A stretch of DNA of 60,334 bases from Rikenellaceae bacterium (GCA_900769145.1 CAAGFN010000054.1:1-60334), one strand, 5' to 3'; shown: positions 1-9,944, counted from the first letter of the stretch. Notes: generated by a model from the sequence alone, not told the origin. Program-made: numbers and translations.

Positions 1-37
1 AATAGAGGATGGCCGTCTGGTCATCCTCTATTTTGTT
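1..37 (+). terminator. Rho-independent terminator of an upstream gene outside the window
   Basis: The first 32 bases form a 14-bp stem (AATAGAGGATGGCC paired with GGTCATCCTCTATT, one G-T pair) closed by a four-base loop GTCT and followed by TTTTGTT. On the plus strand this is a good intrinsic terminator for a gene lying left of the window. It also sits 35 bases past the stop of the histone-like gene on the minus strand, so it may work in both directions, but the bases needed to see a minus-strand T-tract are outside the window. Confidence 0.8.
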
Positions 38-71
38 AATAATTTGACAAACCGTACGGGACGGTAGTAAA

Positions 72-242
72 TTACTTAAGCTCAGCGATTGATTCTTTAC
101 GGAAAGCTTTGCCAAGTTTCTCGAGTTCGAGAGTAGCCTTGCGTGCACGTGCGGCAGCGGCTTTGTTACCCTCAGCTGCCTTTGCGAGGTCAGCCTGAAG
201 AGCGGCAACAACCTCATTGATCTTTACGATTGTCTCTTTCAT
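72..242 (-). CDS. Small histone H1-like (Hc1 family) DNA-binding protein
   Basis: This 56-residue protein begins MKETIVKINEVVAAL and continues with a Lys/Ala/Arg-rich helix (residues 20-48 carry eight Lys or Arg). Length and composition match the Hc1-type histone-like proteins common in Bacteroidota, which bind DNA non-specifically and compact the nucleoid. It is too small for usual ORF cut-offs but has an ATG, a TAA stop and a candidate -7 box 50 bases upstream. It stands alone, divergent from the SusC gene. The family name comes from composition and length, so the function is inferred; a free-standing coiled-coil protein is the alternative. Confidence 0.8.
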   Translation of the reverse strand: MKETIVKINEVVAALQADLAKAAEGNKAAAARARKATLELEKLGKAFRKESIAELK

Positions 243-291
243 TGTAGTATAGAATTAGTAATTGTTTGTCTTTCATAGGATACTCCAATCA

Positions 292-299
292 CAAATATA
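292..299 (-). promoter_or_regulatory. -7 promoter element for the histone-like gene
   Basis: On the minus strand the bases read TATATTTG, a full match to the Bacteroidota -7 consensus TAnnTTTG. It lies 50 bases before the ATG. No convincing -33 TTG lies at the usual 19-21 base spacing, so the assignment rests on the -7 box and position. Confidence 0.5.
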
Positions 300-384
300 C
301 AAATAATTCCAACTTTCCTAATAAGATTGATAAATTTTATACATTTTTTTTCAATTAAGCAAAGGTTCCCGACGCTTTCAAATC

Positions 385-461
385 TTGATATAAAAGGTTT
401 TGAATGTCGTGATTAAACGGCTAAATATCAATATATTATGTATTTTGGATGTCTATATCAA
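385..461. promoter_or_regulatory. Repeated TATCAA motifs upstream of the PUL1 promoter
   Basis: The 340-base gap between the histone-like gene and susC holds TTGATATA at 385-392, TATCAAT at 426-432 and TATATCAA at 454-461. The first and third are perfect inverted copies. They lie 47 to 120 bases before the -7 box of the SusC operon, a plausible place for binding of the SusR-like activator encoded at the operon end. The motif is AT-rich and short, so chance is a real alternative. The rest of the gap shows nothing else I can identify. Confidence 0.3.
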
Positions 462-484
462 GTCTATATTGTACCGCATGGGTC

Positions 485-515
485 TTTATTTAAACAGGTC
501 TTCCCCCTAACTTTG
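485..515 (+). promoter_or_regulatory. Promoter of the PUL1 susC operon
   Basis: TAACTTTG at 508-515 matches the -7 consensus TAnnTTTG. A weak -33 (TTT at 485-487) lies 20 bases upstream. Transcription would start near 522, giving a leader of about 60 bases before the susC ATG. Confidence 0.6.
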
Positions 516-581
516 CGGATATGAGACACTGAAACTACCAGTCAACAGTTCCGCCTTTTGCGGAACTAAAACAACAATAAT

Positions 582-3500
582 ATGAAATATAGAGCGTTAC
601 TGAGAATGTTTATTCCGATGGCCGTGGCTTTGATTTCCGTCGCGGCCGCCGCACAGGAGACGCGTGAGGCCAAAGGTACGGCCATCACAGTGACCGGCAA
701 AGTCATTGACGAGAACGGAGAGCCTTTGCCTGGAGCATACGTCCTGATTTCCGGTACAAAGAACGGAACCTCCACCGATGCTGATGGAAGATTCAGCATC
801 ACGGCGAAGCAGACTGACCAGTTGGAAATCCAGTTCCTCGGATATGGCTCCTCCACTGTGCATGCAAGTTCGAAGCCATTGACAATAAGGCTGATGCCGG
901 ACAAGTCCCTTTATCTTGAAGAGGCTGTCACCATTGCCTACGGCTCCGTCCAGAAGCAGGATCTTACCGGCTCTGTGGCCAATGTCAAGATGGCCGACAT
1001 CAAGAACTCCCCGTCCCTATCCGTCGACCAGGCCCTCCAGGGCAGAATTGCCGGAGCAGACTTCATGACCACCACCGGTGAGCCTGGAGCCACGACCACA
1101 ATCCGAATCAGGGGAACCAGGTCCATCATCGCTTCCAATGAGCCTCTCATTGTGGTGGATGGAGTGATGGATGCCGTGTCGGACCTCAATGATGTCAATT
1201 CCGCTGACATAGAGTCAATTACAGTGCTCAAGGATGCCTCCTCCACGGCCATCTACGGATCCCGCGGATCCAACGGAGTGATCCTTATCACGACCAAGAA
1301 GGGCATCTCCTCGGCAGGCAAGCCTAAGATAACATTCAAGGCGGAGGCAGGTTTCGGCCAGCTTCCTTCCAACCTTGACCTTATGAATGCATCCGAATTG
1401 GCCCAGTACAGGAACGATCTCTCCTATTTTACAGGGCTTTTCAGCGAGGTGTCTGAAGGAAGTCCTCTCTCCGATTACAGATACAAGGATCCCCTGTCAC
1501 TTGGCGAAGGCACCAACTGGATTAAGGAAATCACCCGTATTGCCCCGGTGCAGAACTATGCGCTTTCGGCCAGCGGCGGAGGCAAGCAGTCCTCCTGGTA
1601 CGCCTCGTTCGGTTACAATGACACCAGAGGTATCATCAAGAACAGCGGAATGTCCCGCTACACCGGCAGGCTGAACCTGGATCACCAGCTCTTCAAATGG
1701 CTGAAAGTGGGCTACCAGGGATCGTTCTCCTACCGGGACCAGGACAAGAACCTAGCCTCTATCGGAGGTACAAGTTACAGGAACTCAGCCATTTACCTCA
1801 GTCCGCTGCTTAAACCTAATGACTATATTGATGAGGAGTATGAAGATGCCGCGACCTTCAATCCTCCTACTGCCACCATTGCGCAGAATACCTATAACCT
1901 GACCAGGGTCTCGATGAACCACACGGTCTATCTGGAGTTCAACTTTACCAAGAATCTCAAGCTGCGCAGCCAGAACACCTACTACAACTATCAGAACCAC
2001 ACATACAGATATTATCCTTCCACCCTGCCGGCGAAGAACCAGGGTGAGGGCGGAGACGCATACAGGGCAGAGTCGGAGGCTACGAACCTTTCTTCCGAGA
2101 ACACCCTCGACTGGAAATTCTCCAAGAAAGGCCATACCCTCGATCTCCTTGGCGGATACACCGCATACAAGGCTGTGACCAACTCGCTCTCCATATCCGG
2201 CTCCGGCTATATGGACGACGCGGTAAAGTGGAACAATCTCGGAGGAGTCATTGACAAGAACACCCTCTCGCCGTCCTCAGGGCACTCCGAGGTGTTCAAG
2301 ATGTCCGCATTTGCCAGATTCGACTACAACTACAGAAAACGCTACTACATAACCATGACGGGCCGTTTCGACGGGGCCTCCAACTTTGCTGCGAACAACA
2401 AGTGGGGCTTCTTCCCTTCAGTTGCCGTGAAGTGGAATGCCAAGAACGAGAAGTTCCTGAAGAATGCCTCCAGAATCGACGAACTGTCATTGAGGTTGAG
2501 TGCCGGCCGCACAGGAAATGATGCCGTGGCGGCGTACAGGAGCATTGAGAAACTCACCTCCACTACTGGCGGATATCTGTTCAACGGTTCCCAGCAGGCT
2601 TCATACTACAGAATCTCCATCCCGAGTCCTGACCTGACCTGGGAGAAGACCGACCTGTACAACCTGGCCCTCGACATGTCCTTCTTCAACAACCGTCTCG
2701 CCATCACGGCCGAGGGTTATATCTCCAAGACCAAAGACCTTTTGATGGAGGTGCAGGTGGCATCCCAGAGCGGATTCAACTCCAAGTTCACCAATCTAGG
2801 AAACACCACCAACAAGGGAATGGAGCTGACCATAGAGAGCAGGAACATCGTGAAGAAGAACTTCACCTGGACCACCAATCTCACATTGAGCCGCAACGTC
2901 CAGAGGGTGGATGACATCGGCACTTCCGAATTCATCCCTACCGCCACGTCGGACGGAAACAACCCTTATATGATGCACGGTTTCGTCAAGGGATATCCTC
3001 TCAATGCCCTCTGGGGATTCAAGTATGCCGGAGTATGGCACAGCGTGGATGAGTTCGTCCGCAACGAGACCACGCACGCCTATGTCTCTGAAAGCACCAT
3101 CCCGTCGGAGTACTACTCCTCACGTCTCGGGCTTCCGAAATATTACGACATCAACAATGACGGACTCCTCGACCAGAACGACCTTGTTTATCTGGGCAAT
3201 GCCGACCCGGATCTCTATGGCGGTTTCCAGAACACGTTCAACATCTACGGACTAAACCTCGGAGTCTATCTGTCCTGGTCTCTTGGCGGCAAGATTTACA
3301 ACTACTCCGAACTCTACATGGCCGGCGGCAACAAGACCAACCAGTACAAGTATATGGCAAACCGCTGGCATCCTGTCCGCAACCCGGACGGAGACCTGCC
3401 TCGCGCCGGTGGAACCAATACTGTATCAATCCCTTCTGACAGAATGGTTTACGACGCCTCGTACCTCAGATTGAAGAGCGTGTCCATAGGATATACATTC

Positions 3501-3698
3501 GACCTGTCCAAGAAGACCAGTTGGCTCAGGGACATTACGCTCACGGCATCGGGCGAGAACCTCTATCTCTGGAAGAAATACAATGGCTTCGACCCTGACG
3601 TTTCCTCGTCCGGAGACAGTTCCACTCTGCGCCGTCTTGACCTTGGCGCATACCCGAAGGCCAGGACAATAGTGTTCAGCGTACAGATAAGATATTAA
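582..3698 (+). CDS. SusC/RagA-type TonB-dependent outer-membrane receptor (PUL1)
   Basis: This 1038-residue protein starts with a signal peptide (cleavage near AAAAQ, residues 20-25). A carboxypeptidase-regulatory-like beta domain follows (about 36-105, VTGKVIDENGEPLPGAYV), then the TonB plug (about 112-240) with the typical IESITVLKDASSTAIYGSRG segment, then the long beta-barrel ending in VFSVQIRY with a C-terminal aromatic. This is the normal size and order for SusC-like importers, which work with a SusD lipoprotein as a lid to move oligosaccharides across the outer membrane using TonB energy. It is the first gene of a nine-gene plus-strand cluster; susD follows after 11 bases. The substrate cannot be read from this protein; the glycosidase downstream suggests an alpha-linked glycan. 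Confidence 0.96.
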   Translation: MKYRALLRMFIPMAVALISVAAAAQETREAKGTAITVTGKVIDENGEPLPGAYVLISGTKNGTSTDADGRFSITAKQTDQLEIQFLGYGSSTVHASSKPLTIRLMPDKSLYLEEAVTIAYGSVQKQDLTGSVANVKMADIKNSPSLSVDQALQGRIAGADFMTTTGEPGATTTIRIRGTRSIIASNEPLIVVDGVMDAVSDLNDVNSADIESITVLKDASSTAIYGSRGSNGVILITTKKGISSAGKPKITFKAEAGFGQLPSNLDLMNASELAQYRNDLSYFTGLFSEVSEGSPLSDYRYKDPLSLGEGTNWIKEITRIAPVQNYALSASGGGKQSSWYASFGYNDTRGIIKNSGMSRYTGRLNLDHQLFKWLKVGYQGSFSYRDQDKNLASIGGTSYRNSAIYLSPLLKPNDYIDEEYEDAATFNPPTATIAQNTYNLTRVSMNHTVYLEFNFTKNLKLRSQNTYYNYQNHTYRYYPSTLPAKNQGEGGDAYRAESEATNLSSENTLDWKFSKKGHTLDLLGGYTAYKAVTNSLSISGSGYMDDAVKWNNLGGVIDKNTLSPSSGHSEVFKMSAFARFDYNYRKRYYITMTGRFDGASNFAANNKWGFFPSVAVKWNAKNEKFLKNASRIDELSLRLSAGRTGNDAVAAYRSIEKLTSTTGGYLFNGSQQASYYRISIPSPDLTWEKTDLYNLALDMSFFNNRLAITAEGYISKTKDLLMEVQVASQSGFNSKFTNLGNTTNKGMELTIESRNIVKKNFTWTTNLTLSRNVQRVDDIGTSEFIPTATSDGNNPYMMHGFVKGYPLNALWGFKYAGVWHSVDEFVRNETTHAYVSESTIPSEYYSSRLGLPKYYDINNDGLLDQNDLVYLGNADPDLYGGFQNTFNIYGLNLGVYLSWSLGGKIYNYSELYMAGGNKTNQYKYMANRWHPVRNPDGDLPRAGGTNTVSIPSDRMVYDASYLRLKSVSIGYTFDLSKKTSWLRDITLTASGENLYLWKKYNGFDPDVSSSGDSSTLRRLDLGAYPKARTIVFSVQIRY

Positions 3699-3709
3699 TA
3701 CAGAGCATT

Positions 3710-5203
3710 ATGAGACAGATATTGAAATATATGGTGGCGCCTCTATGCGCATTGGCCGCAGCCTCGTGCAGTCTGGAGGAACATCAGTCATCGTTTTCTA
3801 CATCGGATACATTCTACAGGAATGTCAATCAGTGCAAGGCGGCCCTGAATTCCTGCTACATCCCGTTGAAATCATTGTACAACGGAACAATGCTCATTGC
3901 CACAGAATGCGCCACCGACTTGGCCTATTCAAGGTCCTCGACCCAGGACTCCGACCTTGACATATCCCCGGCCAAGCCGCGTTTCGGCTCGACTGTCTGG
4001 GAGCAGGGCTACAAGGGCGTGAGATATTGCAACGGAGCCATAGCCGGCATTGAAAAATCCCCGCTGGCGGATGACCGCAAGGCCGAACTTCTTGCCGAGG
4101 GCCAGATAATGAGGGGCTTCTATTACTGGCTCTTGACCTGCTTCTTCGGCGATGTCCCGTTCTATCTCGATGACGTGGCCGACGAGGAGACGCTTGAGCG
4201 GGTCTGCCATCTCCCGAGAATGTCAGCCTACGATACCAGGGATGCATTGATTGGGGAGCTCTGGACAGCGGCCGACGCATTGCCGGCAATACGTTCAAAT
4301 GAGGTCGAGGAAAACCGTGTCGGAGCCGCAATGGGATATATGCTGATAGCGAAGATGGCCCAGTGGAACAAGGATTGGGAGACCTCCCTGGCGGCATGCA
4401 AGAAACTGGAGGAAATCTACGGAAGTCTTGACCAGTATCCTCTCTCCGACATTCCGTTCCGGTACAAGAACACCCCGGAGTCCATCTTCGAGATACAGCA
4501 CACCTACAGTGCCGGAGGACTTGACTACACCTCCAACCTTGCCTGCATGTGCATGCCATATCCGAGGTCAGGCAACAAGTACAACGGAGTCGTTATAGAG
4601 GAGCTTGGCGGCAACACATCCTGCTATGCTCCGGCCCAGGCCAACAATTATCTTGTCAACAACCTCCTCGCCGAGGAGAACAATGACCTCAGGCGGCCGA
4701 TGACCATTGTAAGGGAGTGGAACGGGCAGACATTCGACTCAATGAAGGACACCAAGTCCACAGCCTTCCTCGGCCCTAAATTCTGGTGCCCGGGAATGCA
4801 GACCAACAATGACTCAAACAATTACAAGGTCTTCCGCTATGCGGACGTGATACTGATGATGGCCGAGAACTATTGTATGATGGACAATGTGGAAGAAGCC
4901 CTCAGATATCTCAACATGGTCAAGGCCAGGGCCGAAATCCGGCTTTACACCAGGACAAGCAAATCGGCGGTGATGGATGAAATCCGTGCTGAGAGGGGAC
5001 GTGAGCTGTTCGGGGAGTTCCAGAGGAAGTTCGACCTCGTGCGCTGGGGAACCTGGTTCGACAGGACCGAGATGGAGACCAGGAAGACCAAGCTCAGGGA
5101 GAATATCCTGCCTTGCCACAGATACTATCCGATACCGGATACGCAGGTCGCCTATTCAGGATATGCTCTTGACAACAAGGAATACAATCAGTACGGGCTG
5201 TAG
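3710..5203 (+). CDS. SusD/RagB-type glycan-binding lipoprotein (PUL1)
   Basis: This 497-residue protein has a lipoprotein signal peptide with lipobox AAASC (Cys20). Early features are typical of SusD: NQCKAALNSCYIPL near residue 40, and a C-terminal RagB/SusD segment with VILMMAENYCMMDNVEEAL and ERGRELFGEFQRKFDLVRW. SusD proteins are alpha-helical TPR-like surface lipoproteins that cap the SusC barrel and bind substrate. The gene sits 11 bases after its SusC partner. Specificity is not predictable from sequence alone. Confidence 0.95.
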   Translation: MRQILKYMVAPLCALAAASCSLEEHQSSFSTSDTFYRNVNQCKAALNSCYIPLKSLYNGTMLIATECATDLAYSRSSTQDSDLDISPAKPRFGSTVWEQGYKGVRYCNGAIAGIEKSPLADDRKAELLAEGQIMRGFYYWLLTCFFGDVPFYLDDVADEETLERVCHLPRMSAYDTRDALIGELWTAADALPAIRSNEVEENRVGAAMGYMLIAKMAQWNKDWETSLAACKKLEEIYGSLDQYPLSDIPFRYKNTPESIFEIQHTYSAGGLDYTSNLACMCMPYPRSGNKYNGVVIEELGGNTSCYAPAQANNYLVNNLLAEENNDLRRPMTIVREWNGQTFDSMKDTKSTAFLGPKFWCPGMQTNNDSNNYKVFRYADVILMMAENYCMMDNVEEALRYLNMVKARAEIRLYTRTSKSAVMDEIRAERGRELFGEFQRKFDLVRWGTWFDRTEMETRKTKLRENILPCHRYYPIPDTQVAYSGYALDNKEYNQYGL

Positions 5204-5251
5204 CCCGGATATATGTAACAGGCTTTGCAATCAATTGAAAAACAATATATT

Positions 5252-7609
5252 ATGAAAAGACAAATATCAATCGGACTATTGACCTTCTTCTGTCTTGCCA
5301 CATTGCTGTCGGCATTCGGATGCAAGGAGGAGGATGTTACCGAGATGGATCTTGCGGTCAACGACAAGACATTGAACCTGAAATCTGCCGGGGGCTCGAC
5401 TCACGTCCTGGTATGGTGCAACAGTACCTGGAAGGCTGAGTTCGTGGAGAATGTGGACTGGGCGTCCATAGAGGAAGGCACTGGCAAGGGGGACGGAGAC
5501 TTCATCCTCAAGTATTCCGGCAATGATGACATGCTCCGCAGATGCACTATTCGCATATCTGCAAGCGGTGTCAATGAGCCAATCGACCTCACGATAAACC
5601 AGGCCGGTGAGATTACCACTCCGCTCCTGAAGTTCCTCGCAAGTGAAAGGACCTACATCGCCTGGGGGCAGCAGGACGAAGTTGAGTTTGAAACCAACCT
5701 CAATGAAACCCGCCTCAGGGATCTCAAGACCGAGGTGACAGCTGGCTGGCTCGAAAATGTGGCCATTGGTGAGGGCAAGGTGACATTCACTGTTCCGGAG
5801 AACACTACCGGGGCTGAGCGCAAGTCCACCATTTCCCTGACATACGAGGATATTGACGAGAATGTCTTCCGCACTACCTTCGACGTGGTCCAGACCGCGG
5901 AGCAGGGCAGCCTCGTGTTTGACCCGGCTACAATGACGGTTGACTCGTTCGAGGCCGAGAAGAAGGCTTCCTGCACACACAATCTTGGGGGCTATGCGGC
6001 GGATGTCAAAGCGGAAGTAAGCTATGAGGGCAGCCAGGGCGGCTGGATTTCAGACATTGCACTCGGCAGCAATGCTGCTACATTCAAGGTTGCGGCCAAT
6101 ACCCGCAGGGAGGACAGGAAGGCCGTCATTACATTCTCGATGGACCAGCATCCTCTCTCGGCAACCCTTGAGGTGGTCCAGGTGGCATTCCAGCAGGAAC
6201 TTTCGTTCGATGACATAAAGGGCAAGCTTGCCGCCGCCGGCTCAGTGACATTCGACGGGGATTACGTCCAGGCGGTTGTGATTGGCGATGTCGTAGGCGG
6301 AAATACAGGAACAAGCCCTATGCTTGCATACGGTTCCATTGACCAGACTGTAGGCAAGTCCACATTCTACATTGGCCCAGAGGACGGACATTGCGGAATG
6401 AGGGTTGTCACGGCAACTCCTGAGGACAACATTCTCACCCGCGGGGACAAGGTGAAACTCTCGCTTGCCGGTTTGACATTGACACGTGAGGACAGCCCTG
6501 TACGTTACACTCTCACAGGCGCGACGTCAAACAGCTTCGCAAAGGAGGGAACCGTAACAGTTATTCCTGTGGAAAGGAAGATTTCAGAGATTTCAGAGGC
6601 CGATATATTCAATCTGGTCCGTGTCAAGGATGTCGAAATCGCAGTGAACTTCGGCTCCTATGCCAATGTGAACTCCGTCTGGGTAGATGCCGCACAGAAA
6701 CAGAATGTGGCCACCAGGATGCTCAGGGACAGGAATGGAGACACCATCAATATGCTTGTCAACCTTGATTGCCCTTGGCACTATACAGGGGAGATGGTTC
6801 CGAGGGGAGCCGGTGACGTGCTTGGCATCGTAGTATGCGACACTCCTGCTGAAATCCCGTTCTACCGCGACCTGGACGGGTTGCAGATCAGGCCTTGCGA
6901 TACTTCCGACATACTTATTGACAAGTCGGCTGACAATGGATTCACTGCCGTGGTGGGCGAATGGTATTACCCTCTCGGCGACAATGCCCAGTACAAACTG
7001 GAGGAAGGGACGGCAGGAAAACTCCTGGCATCGACAGGCGAAGGATATATCCGGACATCTTCCGACATTGTACCGAAAATCTGGAATGCCTTCTATCAGT
7101 TGTCATCAACATCCGATATCAGCGGAGGATACAGGGGATTCAGGTTCGAGACAGCCAAGGAAGGCCCGTATTGGTGGAATGCCGATGCCAATGCGAGACA
7201 GACCGTGACGATTGGATTCTCAGCCAAGGACATCAAGTCCGGGTCGAAGCCGGTAGTCATTATGGGTGCGGCCCTCGGCAAGATGACAAGCGACACTTAC
7301 GGACAGCTTCCGGTCAACTGGGATGTGCTTCTGGCAATTGACGGCGGTACTCCGGCACATATCGGGACAATCCGTCTTGAGCCTCTTCCGGGATCGAACG
7401 TCTATACCTTGATGAATCTCAACGGCGGAACCAGGGAGGTTTGCATCGAACTTCCTGATGACATTGCCGGAAAGGCTGACGTAAAGGTGACCCTCAGGGC
7501 AGCTGACTCGGTGGCAATCGATTGGAAAACAGGTCTTTACACAGCTACGGCTACCCAGGCCGCACAGCGTTTCTGCTTCGGCTCCGTTGCAGTGAAGTAC
7601 AACAAATAG
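5252..7609 (+). CDS. Surface lipoprotein with BACON-like repeats and DUF5689-type domain
   Basis: I place the start at ATG 5252 rather than an in-frame TTG at 5225, because it begins a clear lipoprotein signal (MKRQISIGLL, lipobox SAFGC, Cys24). The 785-residue protein has about three tandem beta-sandwich repeats of BACON type (about 30-115, 130-215, 225-310; the first with KSAGGSTHVLVWCNSTWKAE), then a region like DUF5689 (about 320-560) and a C-terminal beta domain. BACON domains are often glycan- or mucin-associated, and DUF5689 is an OB-fold-like family of unknown role. Its position after susD corresponds to SusE/SusF, so it probably helps bind substrate at the cell surface. It is paralogous to the next gene. 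The domain names rest on pattern recall, not on a profile search. Confidence 0.75.
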   Translation: MKRQISIGLLTFFCLATLLSAFGCKEEDVTEMDLAVNDKTLNLKSAGGSTHVLVWCNSTWKAEFVENVDWASIEEGTGKGDGDFILKYSGNDDMLRRCTIRISASGVNEPIDLTINQAGEITTPLLKFLASERTYIAWGQQDEVEFETNLNETRLRDLKTEVTAGWLENVAIGEGKVTFTVPENTTGAERKSTISLTYEDIDENVFRTTFDVVQTAEQGSLVFDPATMTVDSFEAEKKASCTHNLGGYAADVKAEVSYEGSQGGWISDIALGSNAATFKVAANTRREDRKAVITFSMDQHPLSATLEVVQVAFQQELSFDDIKGKLAAAGSVTFDGDYVQAVVIGDVVGGNTGTSPMLAYGSIDQTVGKSTFYIGPEDGHCGMRVVTATPEDNILTRGDKVKLSLAGLTLTREDSPVRYTLTGATSNSFAKEGTVTVIPVERKISEISEADIFNLVRVKDVEIAVNFGSYANVNSVWVDAAQKQNVATRMLRDRNGDTINMLVNLDCPWHYTGEMVPRGAGDVLGIVVCDTPAEIPFYRDLDGLQIRPCDTSDILIDKSADNGFTAVVGEWYYPLGDNAQYKLEEGTAGKLLASTGEGYIRTSSDIVPKIWNAFYQLSSTSDISGGYRGFRFETAKEGPYWWNADANARQTVTIGFSAKDIKSGSKPVVIMGAALGKMTSDTYGQLPVNWDVLLAIDGGTPAHIGTIRLEPLPGSNVYTLMNLNGGTREVCIELPDDIAGKADVKVTLRAADSVAIDWKTGLYTATATQAAQRFCFGSVAVKYNK

Positions 7610-7637
7610 GCTGTCATAAACATCAAACATTGTAATA

Positions 7638-9944
7638 ATGAACAAACTGTTGCACAATATATTATCCCTTACGCTCCCGGTGCTGGCCCTCGCTGCCTGC
7701 ACCGTGGACAACGGGGATGAGTTCGAGTTCACCGAACTGGGAATAACAATGAAGACTGTGGAAATCCCGGCCAGGACAATGTACACGGGCGGGGCAGTGA
7801 CCGATTCCCTCCGCAGGGTGATTTCAATCTACTCCAACAAGGAATGTGTCGTCAAGTATGCCGGGGAGGAAGTGGACTGGATGAGGATGAAGGATGAGAC
7901 CGGCCGGAGACCTCTCAAGCAGATAGCATTTCACGGGGACTGCACATTCAGCGTGGAATGCGACCAGAATGACAATTATGCCAGGGGTGTCAGGCTTGCG
8001 GTCTATGCCACGGACATGACCCGCTGCGATACGATATATGTACGCCAGGCGGGAAAGAGACAGCCTACCATAAGCCCGGAGTCCGGTACGATGATAATAC
8101 CGGGTAGCATTTCCGGGGAAACCTCCATTCTGCTGGAGACAAACATTGATGACGTTGAAAACATCATTCTCGAAGTTACATATCCCGAGGGAACGGATGC
8201 GGAATGGGTTGAGGATGTGAAAGTTACAGACGGACAAATCATAGTTCGCGCCAAGGCCAACCCTTCCACGAGCGACCTCCGCTTCGCCACTCTCCGGATG
8301 AGTTACACCGACGGGGAAGGCACGGAATTTCCGCAGATTCTCTATCTGGTCCAGAAGACTTCCCGTGACGGTCTGGGCAATATGTATTCCTTCAGTGACG
8401 TGAGGGCATTGGGCACCACCGGAACGGCCAGGAAGATTGAGGACAACATTCTCATAGAAGGCTATGTCGTGACCTCCCTTGAGAGCGGAAACACCGGGGA
8501 CAATGAAAAATCATCCCCGGATGCCGCTGACTATGAGGCATATAAGCGCGACCTCTGCATTGAAAGCATTGACGGACAGTATGGTTTCTTCATCAGATGC
8601 GCCACGGTAGAGGACAATGTATTCTCCTGCAATGACAAGGTCACCCTGCTCCTGAAGGGAACCGAGATTCTGCGTGAGGACAATCCGGAGAGATACCGCA
8701 TTGACGGACTGACTACGGCCAATATCATTGCCCGCTGGCCTGTCACGGCAGGGGATATACCTCTCAAGGAGAAATATATATCCGAGCTGACGGATGCCGA
8801 TATGTATACGAGGGTGACATTGAAAGACTGCGAGTTCGGCGTGCGCAAAGGTTCCCTGACCCCTGTCAATGAGGGCTATACCCTCGGCTCCGGCAAGGGC
8901 AACCTGACCAAGTACCCTCGCCTTGTCAGGGACTCGCAGGGCAGCAGCATCTATCTCTACACCAATACTACCTGCACCTACCGCAGGGACGGCACCAGGC
9001 TCCCATACGGTTCCGGAAAACTTTCGGGCATAGTCGTTTACGAACTTTATCCTGGCTATGTTTACGGGGATGGGGAGAATGATGACCTCAGCGGCAGGAT
9101 AGGCAGGTACCAGATCAGGCACCAGGCCTACTCCGACATTGCCTTTGACAAGGAGAACTCATTCTCGAAGACATTGGTCGAGTATTGCTACACCTCGGGC
9201 TTCAAGAAGGACGGCAGCGTCTATTATTTCGAGCCGACCAGCGGCAAGAACGGAAGGTTCAGCCATTCATCCGGTGATATGCCGGTGAAGCCTCTATCCA
9301 CATTCAATTACATTGGATGGGCTGGCAACAGCAAGGGTATTGCGCCGTTCAAGAACAATATAGGTTTCGACACTTCCATTGCCGAACCTCTCGGCTACAC
9401 CTTCGCTGACGGCATTGTCTTCGACTACAGCAATACCAACAAGGACGGTCTCGGCAAGGTCGGAATGGTCGGCAGCACGGAGATAATGGACGGCTGGCGC
9501 TGTCTCAAATGGTGGAATGACAACACCGACGAGCCTTATTCTTGGATAATAGAGTTCAGCACGGCAGGCATTTCCGCCTCCCATATCTCCATGATTTTCA
9601 CCTCTTACGGCGGTGAGACAGGAGAGGTTGGCAAGACCCCATACTACTGGAAGGCACAATGGTCGGCCACAGGTGACGTCTCCAAGGCTGGGGAATGGTC
9701 TGACATAGCAGACTATGTAGTGCCTGACGGTGTGGTAAGCGGCAAGTTCAAGGACTGGCAGCTTCCGGGAATGAAGCAGTACGACATTCCTCTGCCGCTG
9801 GACATTCTCGGTAGGGACAAGGTGTACATCCGTCTCGTGCCTGCAAGCCGCATCAGCAACACCCTCTATTTCAATGAAGGCATTGTGGAGAAGGGCGACG
9901 AGTCTGCCAACGCACTTGACTATTTTGCGGTACGTTATAATTGA
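7638..9944 (+). CDS. Surface lipoprotein, second BACON/DUF5689-type paralogue
   Basis: This 768-residue protein begins MNKLLHNILSLTLPVLALAAC, with lipobox Cys21. It keeps the plan of the preceding gene: N-terminal beta repeats (about 25-250; the second ends IIVRAKANPSTSDLRFATL), then a DUF5689-like core starting near YSFSDVRALGTTG (about 252) with GDNE, LCIESIDGQYGFFIRC and FSCNDKVTLLLKGTEI, and a long C-terminal jelly-roll-like region. It starts 28 bases after its paralogue and ends 11 bases before the EEP lipoprotein, so it belongs to the same operon. The role is inferred to be extracellular ligand capture. There are no catalytic motifs that I recognise. Confidence 0.72.
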   Translation: MNKLLHNILSLTLPVLALAACTVDNGDEFEFTELGITMKTVEIPARTMYTGGAVTDSLRRVISIYSNKECVVKYAGEEVDWMRMKDETGRRPLKQIAFHGDCTFSVECDQNDNYARGVRLAVYATDMTRCDTIYVRQAGKRQPTISPESGTMIIPGSISGETSILLETNIDDVENIILEVTYPEGTDAEWVEDVKVTDGQIIVRAKANPSTSDLRFATLRMSYTDGEGTEFPQILYLVQKTSRDGLGNMYSFSDVRALGTTGTARKIEDNILIEGYVVTSLESGNTGDNEKSSPDAADYEAYKRDLCIESIDGQYGFFIRCATVEDNVFSCNDKVTLLLKGTEILREDNPERYRIDGLTTANIIARWPVTAGDIPLKEKYISELTDADMYTRVTLKDCEFGVRKGSLTPVNEGYTLGSGKGNLTKYPRLVRDSQGSSIYLYTNTTCTYRRDGTRLPYGSGKLSGIVVYELYPGYVYGDGENDDLSGRIGRYQIRHQAYSDIAFDKENSFSKTLVEYCYTSGFKKDGSVYYFEPTSGKNGRFSHSSGDMPVKPLSTFNYIGWAGNSKGIAPFKNNIGFDTSIAEPLGYTFADGIVFDYSNTNKDGLGKVGMVGSTEIMDGWRCLKWWNDNTDEPYSWIIEFSTAGISASHISMIFTSYGGETGEVGKTPYYWKAQWSATGDVSKAGEWSDIADYVVPDGVVSGKFKDWQLPGMKQYDIPLPLDILGRDKVYIRLVPASRISNTLYFNEGIVEKGDESANALDYFAVRYN

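Noticed and set aside
3894..4559. A 221-codon minus-strand frame within susD of PUL1.
   Set aside because: It is antisense to a clear SusD lipoprotein and has an Arg/Pro/Ser-rich composition typical of shadow frames.
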